A stretch of DNA of 64,000 nucleotides from CADEDH01 sp039201605 (GTDB lineage Bacteria; Actinomycetota; Acidimicrobiia; Acidimicrobiales; SZUA-35), in the NCBI GenBank assembly GCA_039201605.1, contig JBCCRO010000006.1, positions 62,001 through 126,000 on the forward strand. The letters run 5' to 3'. The stretch's first letter is position 1; every line of letters begins with the position of its first letter. The notes beneath the pieces were generated by a model. It made no database searches, was not told where the DNA came from, and was given only the letters and a program-made list of their open reading frames with translations. Below are positions 50,309 to 58,033 of the stretch, one piece after another. Both the position numbers and the translations under genes were made by a program.

Positions 50309-51466
50309 ATGACGACCACGGCCGGGCCGCTCGGCGACGAACGCCGACGACGGCTGCTGGCCGGCGCCGCCGCCGTCGTCGGTGCCTTCGTGGCCATGGG
50401 CGAGGGTGGCTTCCGCATCGACCGGGTGGTCCTCCTCGCCGTGGTCGCCGCCGCCTTCGTGGCCCGGGCCCGGTGGGCCCGCCTCAGCAACCTGGTGATC
50501 GCCGTCCCCGCCCTGGTGATCCCCACCGCCCTCAACTACCGGGGGACCGAGGTCGAGTTCGCCCTGTTCCTGTTGATCCTGGCCGTCACCCTGATCGCTT
50601 CGATCGAGACCGATCGGGCCAGGGCGGTCGGCTACATCGTGGTGGCGATCGCCACCATCATCGGCGCCAGCCTCATCGGCCCGTACGACTGGGCCTGGGT
50701 GAACTGGGCCTCCGCCATCGCACTCAGCGGCGCCTTCGGCGTGAGCATCCACCGCTACGACCAGTTGCTGCTCGAACTCCGGGCCACCCAGGCCGAGCTG
50801 ATCGATCAGGCGGCCCTGATCGAGCGGCGCCGGATCGCCCGCGATGTGCACGATCTCATCGGCCATTCGCTGTCGGTGGTGATGCTCCACGTGGCCGGCG
50901 CCCGGCGCCTCGTCCGCAGCGACCCCGATGAGGCGACCCGGGCCCTGCTCCAGGCCGAGGACGCCGGTCGGGCCTCGATGGCCGAGGTTCGCCGCAGCGT
51001 CGGTCTCATGCGGGCCGACGACGAGCTGGACTCCGCACCGCTCGCCGACATGGGCGATCTGGTCGCCGTCGTCGAGCGGTATCGGGCGGCCGGCCTCGCC
51101 GTTTCCTACGAGCAGGAGGGCCCCATCGACACCGTCACCGGACCGATCGCCGTGGCCTGCCACCGGATCGTCCAGGAGGCGCTGACCAACGTGGCCCGCC
51201 ACGCCCCCGGGGCCGGAGCAGACCTGACGGTGACGGTGGACGTCGAACGCAACCGATGCCGTCTCCGGGTGGCCGACCACGGCGGGCCGCGTTCGACCAC
51301 CGACGGTCGGGGCCTCGGCCTGATCGGGATGCGGGAGCGGGCCCAGTCGATCGGGGGCACCCTGCACGCCGGGCCGTCCGAGTGCGGCTGGGTCGTCGAG
51401 GCCGAACTGCCCCTCGACGTCGCCGACCCCGTCGCCCCCCGTCCGACCGACGGATCGACGGCGTGA
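50309..51466 (+). CDS. NarL-type sensor histidine kinase
   Basis: 385 residues from ATG 50309, with TACCGT 7 nt upstream (GTG 50291 is an alternative). Five or six membrane helices fill the first 150 residues with almost no extracytoplasmic domain, so it probably senses membrane state. The HisKA_3 dimerisation helix has acceptor His181 in RRRIARDVHDLIGHSLSVV, and the ATPase has VQEALTNVARHA and GRGLGLIGMRERA. It overlaps its response regulator (GTGA); an ABC exporter follows, as in DesK/LiaS-type modules. Confidence 0.92.
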   Translation: MTTTAGPLGDERRRRLLAGAAAVVGAFVAMGEGGFRIDRVVLLAVVAAAFVARARWARLSNLVIAVPALVIPTALNYRGTEVEFALFLLILAVTLIASIETDRARAVGYIVVAIATIIGASLIGPYDWAWVNWASAIALSGAFGVSIHRYDQLLLELRATQAELIDQAALIERRRIARDVHDLIGHSLSVVMLHVAGARRLVRSDPDEATRALLQAEDAGRASMAEVRRSVGLMRADDELDSAPLADMGDLVAVVERYRAAGLAVSYEQEGPIDTVTGPIAVACHRIVQEALTNVARHAPGAGADLTVTVDVERNRCRLRVADHGGPRSTTDGRGLGLIGMRERAQSIGGTLHAGPSECGWVVEAELPLDVADPVAPRPTDGSTA

Positions 51467-52341
51467 CCGATCGCGCCCTCGACCCCGACGACGGCCCGCT
51501 GCGGGTCCTCCTGGTCGACGACCAGCCGCTGGTCCGCGTCGGCCTCGGCCGGATCCTGGGCTCGGAGCCCGGTATCGAGGTGGTGAGCGAGGCGTCGGAC
51601 GGGGCCGAGGCACTGCAACGCCTGGCCGAGGCCACCGACGACGCCCCGATCGACGTGGTGGTCACCGACGTGCGCATGCGCGGCGTCGACGGCATCGAGA
51701 CGACAGGCCGCATTCGCGCCGCCGAGGGCCCTCCGGTGCTGGTGCTCACCACCTTCGACGACGACGAGATCCTGTGGGGGGCGATCGATGCCGGCGCCGC
51801 CGGGTTCATCCTCAAGGAGGCCAGCCCCGAGGACCTGATCCGGGCCACCGTCACCGTGGCCCGGGGTGGAGCCTGGCTCGATCCCGAGGTCACGGCCCGG
51901 GTGCTCGCCCACCGCCGGGCGAGCGAGACCGACATCACCCCGACCCCGTCCCCTGGGCCGACCCCGACCCCGTCGCCCGGGTCGGCCTCGGCCTCCACCC
52001 CGTCCCCCGGGTCGGCCTCGGCCTCCACCCCGTCCCCTGGGCCGACCCCGACCCCGTCCCCGTCCCCCGGGTCGGCCTCGGCCTCCACCCCGACCACGAC
52101 CGGGGCCGACGACCGACCCGAGGTGCGCCCGGCGGCCACCGACGACCGCCTCACCCACCGGGAGCACGAGGTGCTGGTGCTGATGGCGGCCGGACGGACC
52201 AACGGCGAGATCGCCGAGGAGCTCTACGTGGGGGCGGCGACCGTGAAGTCACACATCTCGTCGATCTTCACCAAGCTCGCCGTGCGGGACCGGGCCGGGG
52301 CCATCGTCCACGCCTACCGCAACGGCCTCGTCGAGTTCTGA
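51463..52341 (+). CDS. LuxR/NarL-type response regulator with expanded linker
   Basis: 292 residues from GTG 51463, overlapping the kinase stop. The receiver has Asp19-Asp20, acceptor Asp69 (VVVTDVRMRG) and Lys in FILKEAS. The C-terminal LuxR HTH reads LTHREHEVLVLMAAGRTNGE and AATVKSHISSIFTKL. Between them is a Pro/Thr/Ser/Gly linker of about 50 residues (159-210), encoded by short tandem DNA repeats; NarL-family linkers are normally 10-20 residues. Likely controls the ABC exporter 114 bp downstream. Confidence 0.93.
   Translation: MTDRALDPDDGPLRVLLVDDQPLVRVGLGRILGSEPGIEVVSEASDGAEALQRLAEATDDAPIDVVVTDVRMRGVDGIETTGRIRAAEGPPVLVLTTFDDDEILWGAIDAGAAGFILKEASPEDLIRATVTVARGGAWLDPEVTARVLAHRRASETDITPTPSPGPTPTPSPGSASASTPSPGSASASTPSPGPTPTPSPSPGSASASTPTTTGADDRPEVRPAATDDRLTHREHEVLVLMAAGRTNGEIAEELYVGAATVKSHISSIFTKLAVRDRAGAIVHAYRNGLVEF
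51939..52093 (+). repeat. Tandem repeats encoding the response-regulator linker
   Basis: Alternating units of about 24 bp (CCCCGTCCCCTGGGCCGACC type) and 30 bp (CCGGGTCGGCCTCGGCCTCC type, three copies) make up the inter-domain linker. All unit lengths are multiples of three, so slippage would change linker length without breaking the frame. Confidence 0.85.
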
Positions 52342-52455
52342 CCCGGCGCCAGGCCGCCCCCGCCGCCGAGTCCACCTCCCCCCACGGGGGGATCGGGCGG
52401 CCAACCCACCCGGAGGCGGGCGACGGTCGCGGCGCGCTTTCCTACCGTCGCCCTC

Positions 52456-53370
52456 ATGACCACCACCACCGCAACCACACCGGTGCTCCGCTGCGCCGGA
52501 CTGACCAAGATCTACGGCGACCGCCGGGCCGTCGACGACCTCTCCTTCGATGTCCGGCGAGGCGAGATCTTCGGGATCCTCGGGGCCAACGGCGCCGGGA
52601 AGACGACGACCGTCGAGTGTGCTCAGGGCCTCCGCCGGGCCGATGACGGGACCGTTCGGGTGCTTGGTCTCGACCCCGCCACCGATCAGGCCCGAATCCG
52701 GGGCCGCGTCGGAAGCCAGCTCCAGCAGGCCAACCTGCCCGATCGACTTCGGGTGGGGGAGGCGGTCCGCCTCTTCGCCGACACATCGGCTCACGCCCGC
52801 CGGGCCATGGAGGAGTGGGAGCTCGGCCCGATCGCCGACTCCGCCTTCGCCGCCCTCTCCGGCGGCCAACGGCAGCGGTTGTTCCTGGCGCTCGCCCTGC
52901 TCAACGAGCCCGAGATCGTCTTCCTCGACGAGCTGACCCAGGGCCTCGACCCGTCGGCCCGGTCCGAGGTCTGGGGATTGATCCGACGGGTCCGGGATCG
53001 GGGAACCACCGTCGTGCTCGTCACCCATTTCATGAACGAGGCCGAGGCCCTCTGCGACCGGGTGGCCGTGATGGCGGACGGTCGCCTCGTCGACCTCGAC
53101 ACCCCGGCCGGCCTTATCGATCGCCATGGGGCCGGGGTCCACATCCGGTTCGCCGGTGACGTCGACGACGTCACCTGGCTCGGTGGGGTGTCGGGGGTTC
53201 GCACCGCCCGCTTCGACCGCCGCCACGTCGAGGCGATCGGTGAACCGTCGATGATCGTCCACGTCGGCGCTGAGCTCGCCGCCCGCAACCGATTCCCCGA
53301 CGACCTCACCGTGACCCAACCCAGCCTCGAAGAGGCCCTGCTGACCGTTCTCGAAGGAGCGCACCGATGA
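52456..53370 (+). CDS. ABC-2 type exporter ATP-binding protein
   Basis: 304 residues from ATG 52456, TACCGT 7 nt upstream. Walker A GANGAGKTT, signature LSGGQRQR, Walker B EIVFLDELTQGLDP (Glu-Leu replaces the usual Glu-Pro) and H-loop LVTHFMNEAE. A C-terminal extension of about 80 residues follows, as in DrrA/CcmA-type drug or lipid exporters. Overlaps the permease gene (ATGA) and lies under the probable control of the upstream two-component pair. Confidence 0.93.
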   Translation: MTTTTATTPVLRCAGLTKIYGDRRAVDDLSFDVRRGEIFGILGANGAGKTTTVECAQGLRRADDGTVRVLGLDPATDQARIRGRVGSQLQQANLPDRLRVGEAVRLFADTSAHARRAMEEWELGPIADSAFAALSGGQRQRLFLALALLNEPEIVFLDELTQGLDPSARSEVWGLIRRVRDRGTTVVLVTHFMNEAEALCDRVAVMADGRLVDLDTPAGLIDRHGAGVHIRFAGDVDDVTWLGGVSGVRTARFDRRHVEAIGEPSMIVHVGAELAARNRFPDDLTVTQPSLEEALLTVLEGAHR

Positions 53371-54236
53371 CCACCACCACCCACCCCGCATCCACGCCCG
53401 TCCCGGCCACCGCATCGACGGCCGGGTCGGCTGCCGACGAACACGGCCCCCGTCCTTCGATCGGCCGCGCTCGACCCTCGGCGTTGGCTCAGGTCCTGCG
53501 CCTCATCAGCGCCGAGCTCCGACTGTTCTGTCGGGAGCCGCAGGCCATCGTGTTCGTCTTCGGTTTCCCGGTGATCACCGTGCTCGTCCTGGGGAGCGTG
53601 TTCGGCAACGCACCGGGCGAGGCCGACTTCGAAGGCGTCAACCCGCAGCACTTCTACACCGCCGCCTACCTCGGGGTGGTGTTGTGCGCCGTGGCCCTCA
53701 TCATGTTGCCCGTCCACCTGGCCTCGTATCGGGAGCGGGGGGTGCTCCGCCGCTTCGACACCTCCGGCTTCCCCCGCTGGGCCGTTCCGTTCACGGTCAT
53801 GGCGAGCGGTATCACCTTCGCCGTGCTCGGCTTCGGGGCGCTACTCATCGTGGCCCGGCTGGCTTTCAGTCTCCCGCCGGTCGACGATCCCTTCCGCACC
53901 GTCGTCGGCGTCGTCGTCGGCACCCTGGCCTTCACCAGCCTCGGCGTCGCCCTCGGTTCGCTGCTGCCCACGGCCCGGGCGGCCCAGGGCTTGGGACTGC
54001 TGGCCTTCTTCCCGCTGTTCCTTTTGTCCGGTGGCGGCCCGCCCCCACAGGCCATGTCGGACAACATGCGTTCGGTCTCGGACTGGCTGCCCCTGTCCCA
54101 CGTCATCCGGTCGATTCAGGAGCCGTGGTTGGGTCTCGGCACCGGGTCTGGCCACCTGGCCGTCACCGCAGGGCTGCTCGTCGTGTCGACCGCGGTGTGG
54201 GTGGGACGGGCGGCCCGAACGAGCCGGGCCTCGTGA
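53367..54236 (+). CDS. ABC-2 type exporter permease
   Basis: 289 residues, ATG overlapping the ATPase stop. After a polar N-terminus (about 45 residues) come six hydrophobic segments, with the ABC-2 membrane-family pattern GVLRRFDTSGFPRWAVPF between the second and third. Forms the membrane channel with the preceding ATPase; substrate unknown, probably a drug, peptide or lipid. Confidence 0.9.
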   Translation: MTTTTHPASTPVPATASTAGSAADEHGPRPSIGRARPSALAQVLRLISAELRLFCREPQAIVFVFGFPVITVLVLGSVFGNAPGEADFEGVNPQHFYTAAYLGVVLCAVALIMLPVHLASYRERGVLRRFDTSGFPRWAVPFTVMASGITFAVLGFGALLIVARLAFSLPPVDDPFRTVVGVVVGTLAFTSLGVALGSLLPTARAAQGLGLLAFFPLFLLSGGGPPPQAMSDNMRSVSDWLPLSHVIRSIQEPWLGLGTGSGHLAVTAGLLVVSTAVWVGRAARTSRAS

Positions 54237-54268
54237 CCGGCCGGTCGGCGGCGGGCAGACTGGGTCGC

Positions 54269-54520
54269 ATGTGTCGCAACATCACGATCCTCCGAGGCCT
54301 GGAGCCGCCGGCCACCCCCGCCGAGATCGAGGCCGGGGCCCGACAGTACGTCCGCAAGATCAGCGGGATCCGGGAACCGTCGGCCGCCACCTCGGAAGCC
54401 TTCGAGCACGCCGTGGCCGTCATCACGGCCGCTACCACCGAGCTACTGACCGAGCTTCCGCCGCGCAAGCAGCCACCGACCACCGTTCCCCCGATGCGCC
54501 GCCACGGCGGCCGCCCCTAG
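54269..54520 (+). CDS. DUF2277 protein
   Basis: 83 residues from ATG 54269. The start MCRNITILRGLEPPATPAEI and the following AGARQYVRKISG match the DUF2277 family, small soluble proteins of unknown function widespread in actinobacteria and proteobacteria. Single gene 32 bp after the exporter permease, ending in a short Pro/Arg tail. Confidence 0.9.
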   Translation: MCRNITILRGLEPPATPAEIEAGARQYVRKISGIREPSAATSEAFEHAVAVITAATTELLTELPPRKQPPTTVPPMRRHGGRP

Positions 54521-54660
54521 CCCCTAGCCCCTAGCCCCTCGCCCCTCGCCCGAGTGGCCGGGGTCGGTTCCAGCCTGTCGCCGAGTGGTTGGGGTCGGTT
54601 CCAGCTTGTCGCCCGTCCGTGTCAGGGTCGGTTCCAGCCTGTCGCCCGAGTGGCCGGACC
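54521..54660 (+). repeat. Heptamer and 31-bp tandem repeats after DUF2277
   Basis: Five copies of a GCCCCTA/GCCCCTC heptamer run from about 54516 to 54550, followed by three copies of a 31-33-bp unit with core GGGTCGGTTCCAGC at 54552, 54583 and 54614, and a partial fourth. The copies are contiguous, so this is not a CRISPR. No gene is visible; the array separates the DUF2277 gene from the convergent secretion-like cluster. Confidence 0.85.
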
Positions 54661-54721
54661 CTCGTCCCACGCCCTCGACGTGTGGCCGAACCGGTCGCCG
54701 GCGGAGCCGGGGTGAGGTCGC

Positions 54722-55600
54722 TCAGCGAGGCGGGAGCGATTCGTCGCCTTCCCGCAGGAAGACGAAGGTCTTGGCGATGGCCTCGAACAACCGGGACAGG
54801 CTGGGGGCCAGATCGACGTTTGGCGAGGCGAACTGCAACAGCGTGACCCGCTCACCCTCGGCCTCGGGTGGGGACACGAAGTAGCTCTGGGTGAAGAGGC
54901 TGGTCGACTCCACCACGCTCGGTCGGTACTCCAACACCTGTTTGAGCACCGTGGTAGGGCCGGCGGGAAGGTCGATCAGCGCCGGTGGCTCCAGGGCGGT
55001 GAAGCGATGGGCCGGCCGTTCCTCGGGCTCGTTGGGTCGGGTGCGGGACAGGATCAGGGCCAGCGATTTCGGGCTCAGCGACAGCTCGGTGCCCAGTCGT
55101 CGCTTGTCGAGGTGCACGATCGCCATCGTGGCCGAGACCAGGAACGGCTCGCCCTCGACGTCCCCGACCTGCTCCGAACCGGCCGACTCGGAACCGCCCG
55201 GGCCCACCGAGGCGTCGGCGCCGGCCCCGACAGGCTCGGTCTTCGGCCGGGGCTCGTCGAGCTCGTGGCGGAAGAGGTCGGCGAAAACGGCGAGTCCGGC
55301 GATCCCCTTGTCCAGGATGTAGCGGCGGAGCTGGCCGAAGGACGCCTCCAGCCGTCGGATCTCCGTCTTGGGCAGGGTGATGCCCTCGCTCTCGATGTTG
55401 GCCAGGGTGGTGGCCAGGAGGTCGTCGATCCGCCCTCGCTCGGCCGCCACCTGCACCCACTGCTTGGGCAGGCTCAGCCGCACCGAGTCGATGGCGGGCA
55501 CCTCGCCGCCGGACGACGTCTCGCCGCCGGACGGCGTGTCGCCGGTGGCGCCGTCGGAGGTGGTGTTGCCGGAGGTGGTGTTGCTGGTCGTGTTGGTCAT
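54722..55600 (-). CDS. Unrecognised protein of the type VII-like locus
   Basis: 292 residues from ATG 55600, 21 bp after the large WXG/LXG-like gene on the same strand. The first 35 residues are Thr/Ser/Gly/Asn-rich. The rest is mixed alpha/beta, with a helical region (RIDDLLATTLANIESEGI) and later strands (LVSATMAIVHLDKRRLG); no signal peptide or membrane helix. Context and soluble nature would fit a substrate chaperone of the EspG kind, but there is no sequence evidence for that. A protein of unknown function. Confidence 0.7.
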   Translation of the reverse strand: MTNTTSNTTSGNTTSDGATGDTPSGGETSSGGEVPAIDSVRLSLPKQWVQVAAERGRIDDLLATTLANIESEGITLPKTEIRRLEASFGQLRRYILDKGIAGLAVFADLFRHELDEPRPKTEPVGAGADASVGPGGSESAGSEQVGDVEGEPFLVSATMAIVHLDKRRLGTELSLSPKSLALILSRTRPNEPEERPAHRFTALEPPALIDLPAGPTTVLKQVLEYRPSVVESTSLFTQSYFVSPPEAEGERVTLLQFASPNVDLAPSLSRLFEAIAKTFVFLREGDESLPPR

Positions 55601-55621
55601 GGTGCTCGTGCCGTCGTCGGA

Positions 55622-57106
55622 TCAGGGACCGGAGGTCGTTGTCGGTTGGGGCGGCGTCGCCGTCGGTGTGGTCGACGGTGGTTCCGTGGTCGGGGTCGGG
55701 TTCGGGTTCGGAGTGGGTGTGCGGGTCGGCTCCGGCGTTGCGCCGTCGACGGCCTCGGGGGTCGTGTGCGGAATGGTGCCCGTGGGGGGACTGATCGGTG
55801 GCGGAGGCCACGCGAACACCTCGTCGAGTTCGGCGCCGCTCTCCAGCGCATCGATCTGAGCATCGACGGCGGCGTCGAGCAACCGCGTCCGCTGGACCGT
55901 CTCCGACGGACCCGCCCAGCGGGAGCCCAGCTGGTACCCGGTCGAGAACGAGCCGTAGGTGGCGGTGACCCAGGCATCGGCGCTGCCGGCGGCGTTGGAG
56001 GCCGTCGGACTGGTGGTGGCGATGCGGTGGATGTTGCTCACGCCGGGGAGCCGGTGGAGGCCGCCCGGTCCCGGTCCGAAGGTCCGAGCCGAGTTTCCCA
56101 CCCGGAACAGGCCGGGCTGCGCCGCCGCTCGGACCCCGGCACCGGCCCCGACGACGGCGAGGGCCGAGAGGGCGAGGTCGAACTTGCCGATCGTCCGACC
56201 CGGGTTGTCCGGATCCTCCGAACCGGTGGCGTACAGACCGATGTCGATCACCAGTTTGGTCGCGGCGATGGCGAGCAGCGCCAACGCCGCACCTCCGGTG
56301 AAGGTCACGGCGAGCACGACGACGACGATCGCCGCCACCAACAGGATGTCGTCGAGCAGATCCCGGAGGCGCCAGATGGCCCGGGTCCAGTCGCCCTCGC
56401 TGATCGCATGCGCCAGCTCGATGACGTCGCCGACGATGGGGATGGTCAGGACGACGTCCCACAGGGCGCCGCCCAGCTTGTCCCAGAAGCCGGGGTCGGC
56501 CATGTCGCCCAGGTCGATGCCGCGGATGCCGTCGGCCGTCGTCGTCTCCAGCGTCGACTCGGCGTCGATCAGGTCCTGGGCCTCGTCGCGCGAGCGGAAC
56601 AGCAGAGAGCGAGCCTCGGCCAACTCGTCCTCGGCGTTGCGGTGGCGGGACTCGTCGGTCGGGGCCAGCAGGTCCACCGCCTGCGCCTCCAGTGCGTTCT
56701 CGGCCGCCCGCAGCTCCGTCTTGGCCGCCTCGTACCGGTGCCATCGGGCCCGGGCCCGGACCAGGGCGGCGTCGGCGTCGGCCTGCAGGCTCTTGAGGCC
56801 GGCCTCGTGGTCGGTCAGCACCGCCGCAACGCCTTCGGCGATCCCCGGGATCAACGTGAGCTGTTCCCGCACCGTCTCGGCCAGACCGTTGAAGGCCCGG
56901 GCCGCCTCGCCCTTGAACTGCGGGTTGTCGCTCCCCGTGTACCGGTCGAACACCGTGCCGATCTCGGCGACGTGCGTCGCCAGGTCGGTGTAGGCGGCGG
57001 CGCCGCTGCCGTAGGGCTCGGGCTCGCCCGCCACCGGCTCGCCGATGTACCAGTGGATGTCGGACAGGTCGATCTCCCGCCCCAGTTCGGTCCAGCCCGT
57101 GGTCAT
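55622..57106 (-). CDS. Large WXG/LXG-like probable type VII substrate
   Basis: 494 residues, ATG 57106 overlapping the stop of the WXG100-like gene by 4 bases. The first 200 residues are helical and coiled, with a WXG100-like element (NPQFKGEAARAFNGLAETV) and an Ala/Glu-rich helical hairpin. A hydrophobic part (about residues 275-315, LLVAAIVVVVLAVTFTGGAA) follows. The C-terminus is a Pro/Thr-rich tail of about 70 residues. The layout resembles actinobacterial putative T7SS-secreted proteins and the N-terminal part of LXG toxins, but no toxin domain or partner immunity gene is evident. Confidence 0.78.
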   Translation of the reverse strand: MTTGWTELGREIDLSDIHWYIGEPVAGEPEPYGSGAAAYTDLATHVAEIGTVFDRYTGSDNPQFKGEAARAFNGLAETVREQLTLIPGIAEGVAAVLTDHEAGLKSLQADADAALVRARARWHRYEAAKTELRAAENALEAQAVDLLAPTDESRHRNAEDELAEARSLLFRSRDEAQDLIDAESTLETTTADGIRGIDLGDMADPGFWDKLGGALWDVVLTIPIVGDVIELAHAISEGDWTRAIWRLRDLLDDILLVAAIVVVVLAVTFTGGAALALLAIAATKLVIDIGLYATGSEDPDNPGRTIGKFDLALSALAVVGAGAGVRAAAQPGLFRVGNSARTFGPGPGGLHRLPGVSNIHRIATTSPTASNAAGSADAWVTATYGSFSTGYQLGSRWAGPSETVQRTRLLDAAVDAQIDALESGAELDEVFAWPPPPISPPTGTIPHTTPEAVDGATPEPTRTPTPNPNPTPTTEPPSTTPTATPPQPTTTSGP

Positions 57107-57393
57107 CCGCCATCCCCCTCACCGTTGAGCGTGGCCACCAGGTCGTCCTCGGTCTGGTCGAACGAGTCCCGGATCATCTCCAGGGCGTCCGCCACCGACC
57201 GCAGGCCGTCCGACAGCTGGTCTCGCCGCTCGTCCCACTTGCCTTTGAAGTCGCGATGGGCGCTCTTCGACCCGCTGGTGAAGTCGGCCGACCACGGCTG
57301 ATTGTCCTCGAGGTCGCCGAGCATGCCCTGCGCCGTTCGGACACCCTCGGCCAGGGCCGACAGGGCATCGAGGTTGACCTGGATCTCGGACAT
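57103..57393 (-). CDS. WXG100-family protein (ESAT-6-like)
   Basis: 96 residues from ATG 57393 (GGAGG 4 nt upstream). Two predicted helices linked around KSAHRDFKGKWDERRDQL, ending in a Gly/Asp tail. Size, all-helical character and position between another WXG100-like gene and the large substrate support membership of the ESAT-6/WXG100 superfamily, although the exact WXG triplet is replaced. Probably forms a dimer that is secreted or guides secretion. Confidence 0.72.
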   Translation of the reverse strand: MSEIQVNLDALSALAEGVRTAQGMLGDLEDNQPWSADFTSGSKSAHRDFKGKWDERRDQLSDGLRSVADALEMIRDSFDQTEDDLVATLNGEGDGG

Positions 57394-57478
57394 CAATCCT
57401 CCCGGATCGTGGGGGTGGGGGGATGCTCGGCGGCCGCCCGCTCAACGGTCGGGGCGGTCGCCGGCTCGACGAGGACGC

Positions 57479-57766
57479 TCAGCCGAGCTGTTCGGCGATC
57501 TGCTGGTCGGTCTGCTCGATGCTGTCGGCGGCGCCGTTGAGGAACTGACCGAGGCTGTCGAGCGCCTCCAGCAGATCCTTGGCGCTGGTCTGCCACTCCT
57601 CGATGCGGGCGTCGAAGGCCTCCGCCGAACGACCCCGGAACGAGTCGGCCAGGGGCAGGAGGCGGGAGCGCAGCGACTCCAGATCCTGCTGGGTGTCGGC
57701 CGCCCGCTGCATAACCGCCTGGGCGTGACCCCGCGCTTCCTCGGCTCGCAAAAGAATCTCTGACAT
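57479..57766 (-). CDS. WXG100-family protein (ESAT-6-like)
   Basis: 95 residues from ATG 57766. A helix-turn-helix with the central SFRGRSAEAFDARIEEWQTS, in which Phe-Arg-Gly stands for Trp-X-Gly, and a C-terminal helix ending TDQQIAEQLG. Typical WXG100 length. First gene of the leftward cluster, divergent from the EssC/EccC-like ATPase gene that starts 268 bp away. Confidence 0.85.
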   Translation of the reverse strand: MSEILLRAEEARGHAQAVMQRAADTQQDLESLRSRLLPLADSFRGRSAEAFDARIEEWQTSAKDLLEALDSLGQFLNGAADSIEQTDQQIAEQLG

Positions 57767-58033
57767 GGTTCCTCACTTCGGATCGAAGGGGTCGCCGACG
57801 ACACGGCGGGCACTGCCGTGCAGACGCTCCGCCATGCGTCGGTGAATCCCCGGTGCTCGTCGTGGTCGTCGCCGTCGGCGGTGACCACGGGATGGAATCG
57901 AGCCGGTCGCCCGTCGCCGCTTCCATCTCTTGATCGTCACCCTATGACAGCCACCACCGGCCGTGTACCCGGGAGGTGTCCCCGGTCGCCAGCCGACGAC
58001 ACCGGAACGGCCCTTGAGTATCGTGGCCAAGGC

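Noticed and set aside
54552..54660. Possible CRISPR array
   Set aside because: The 31-33-bp units are contiguous with no spacers, and there are no cas genes.
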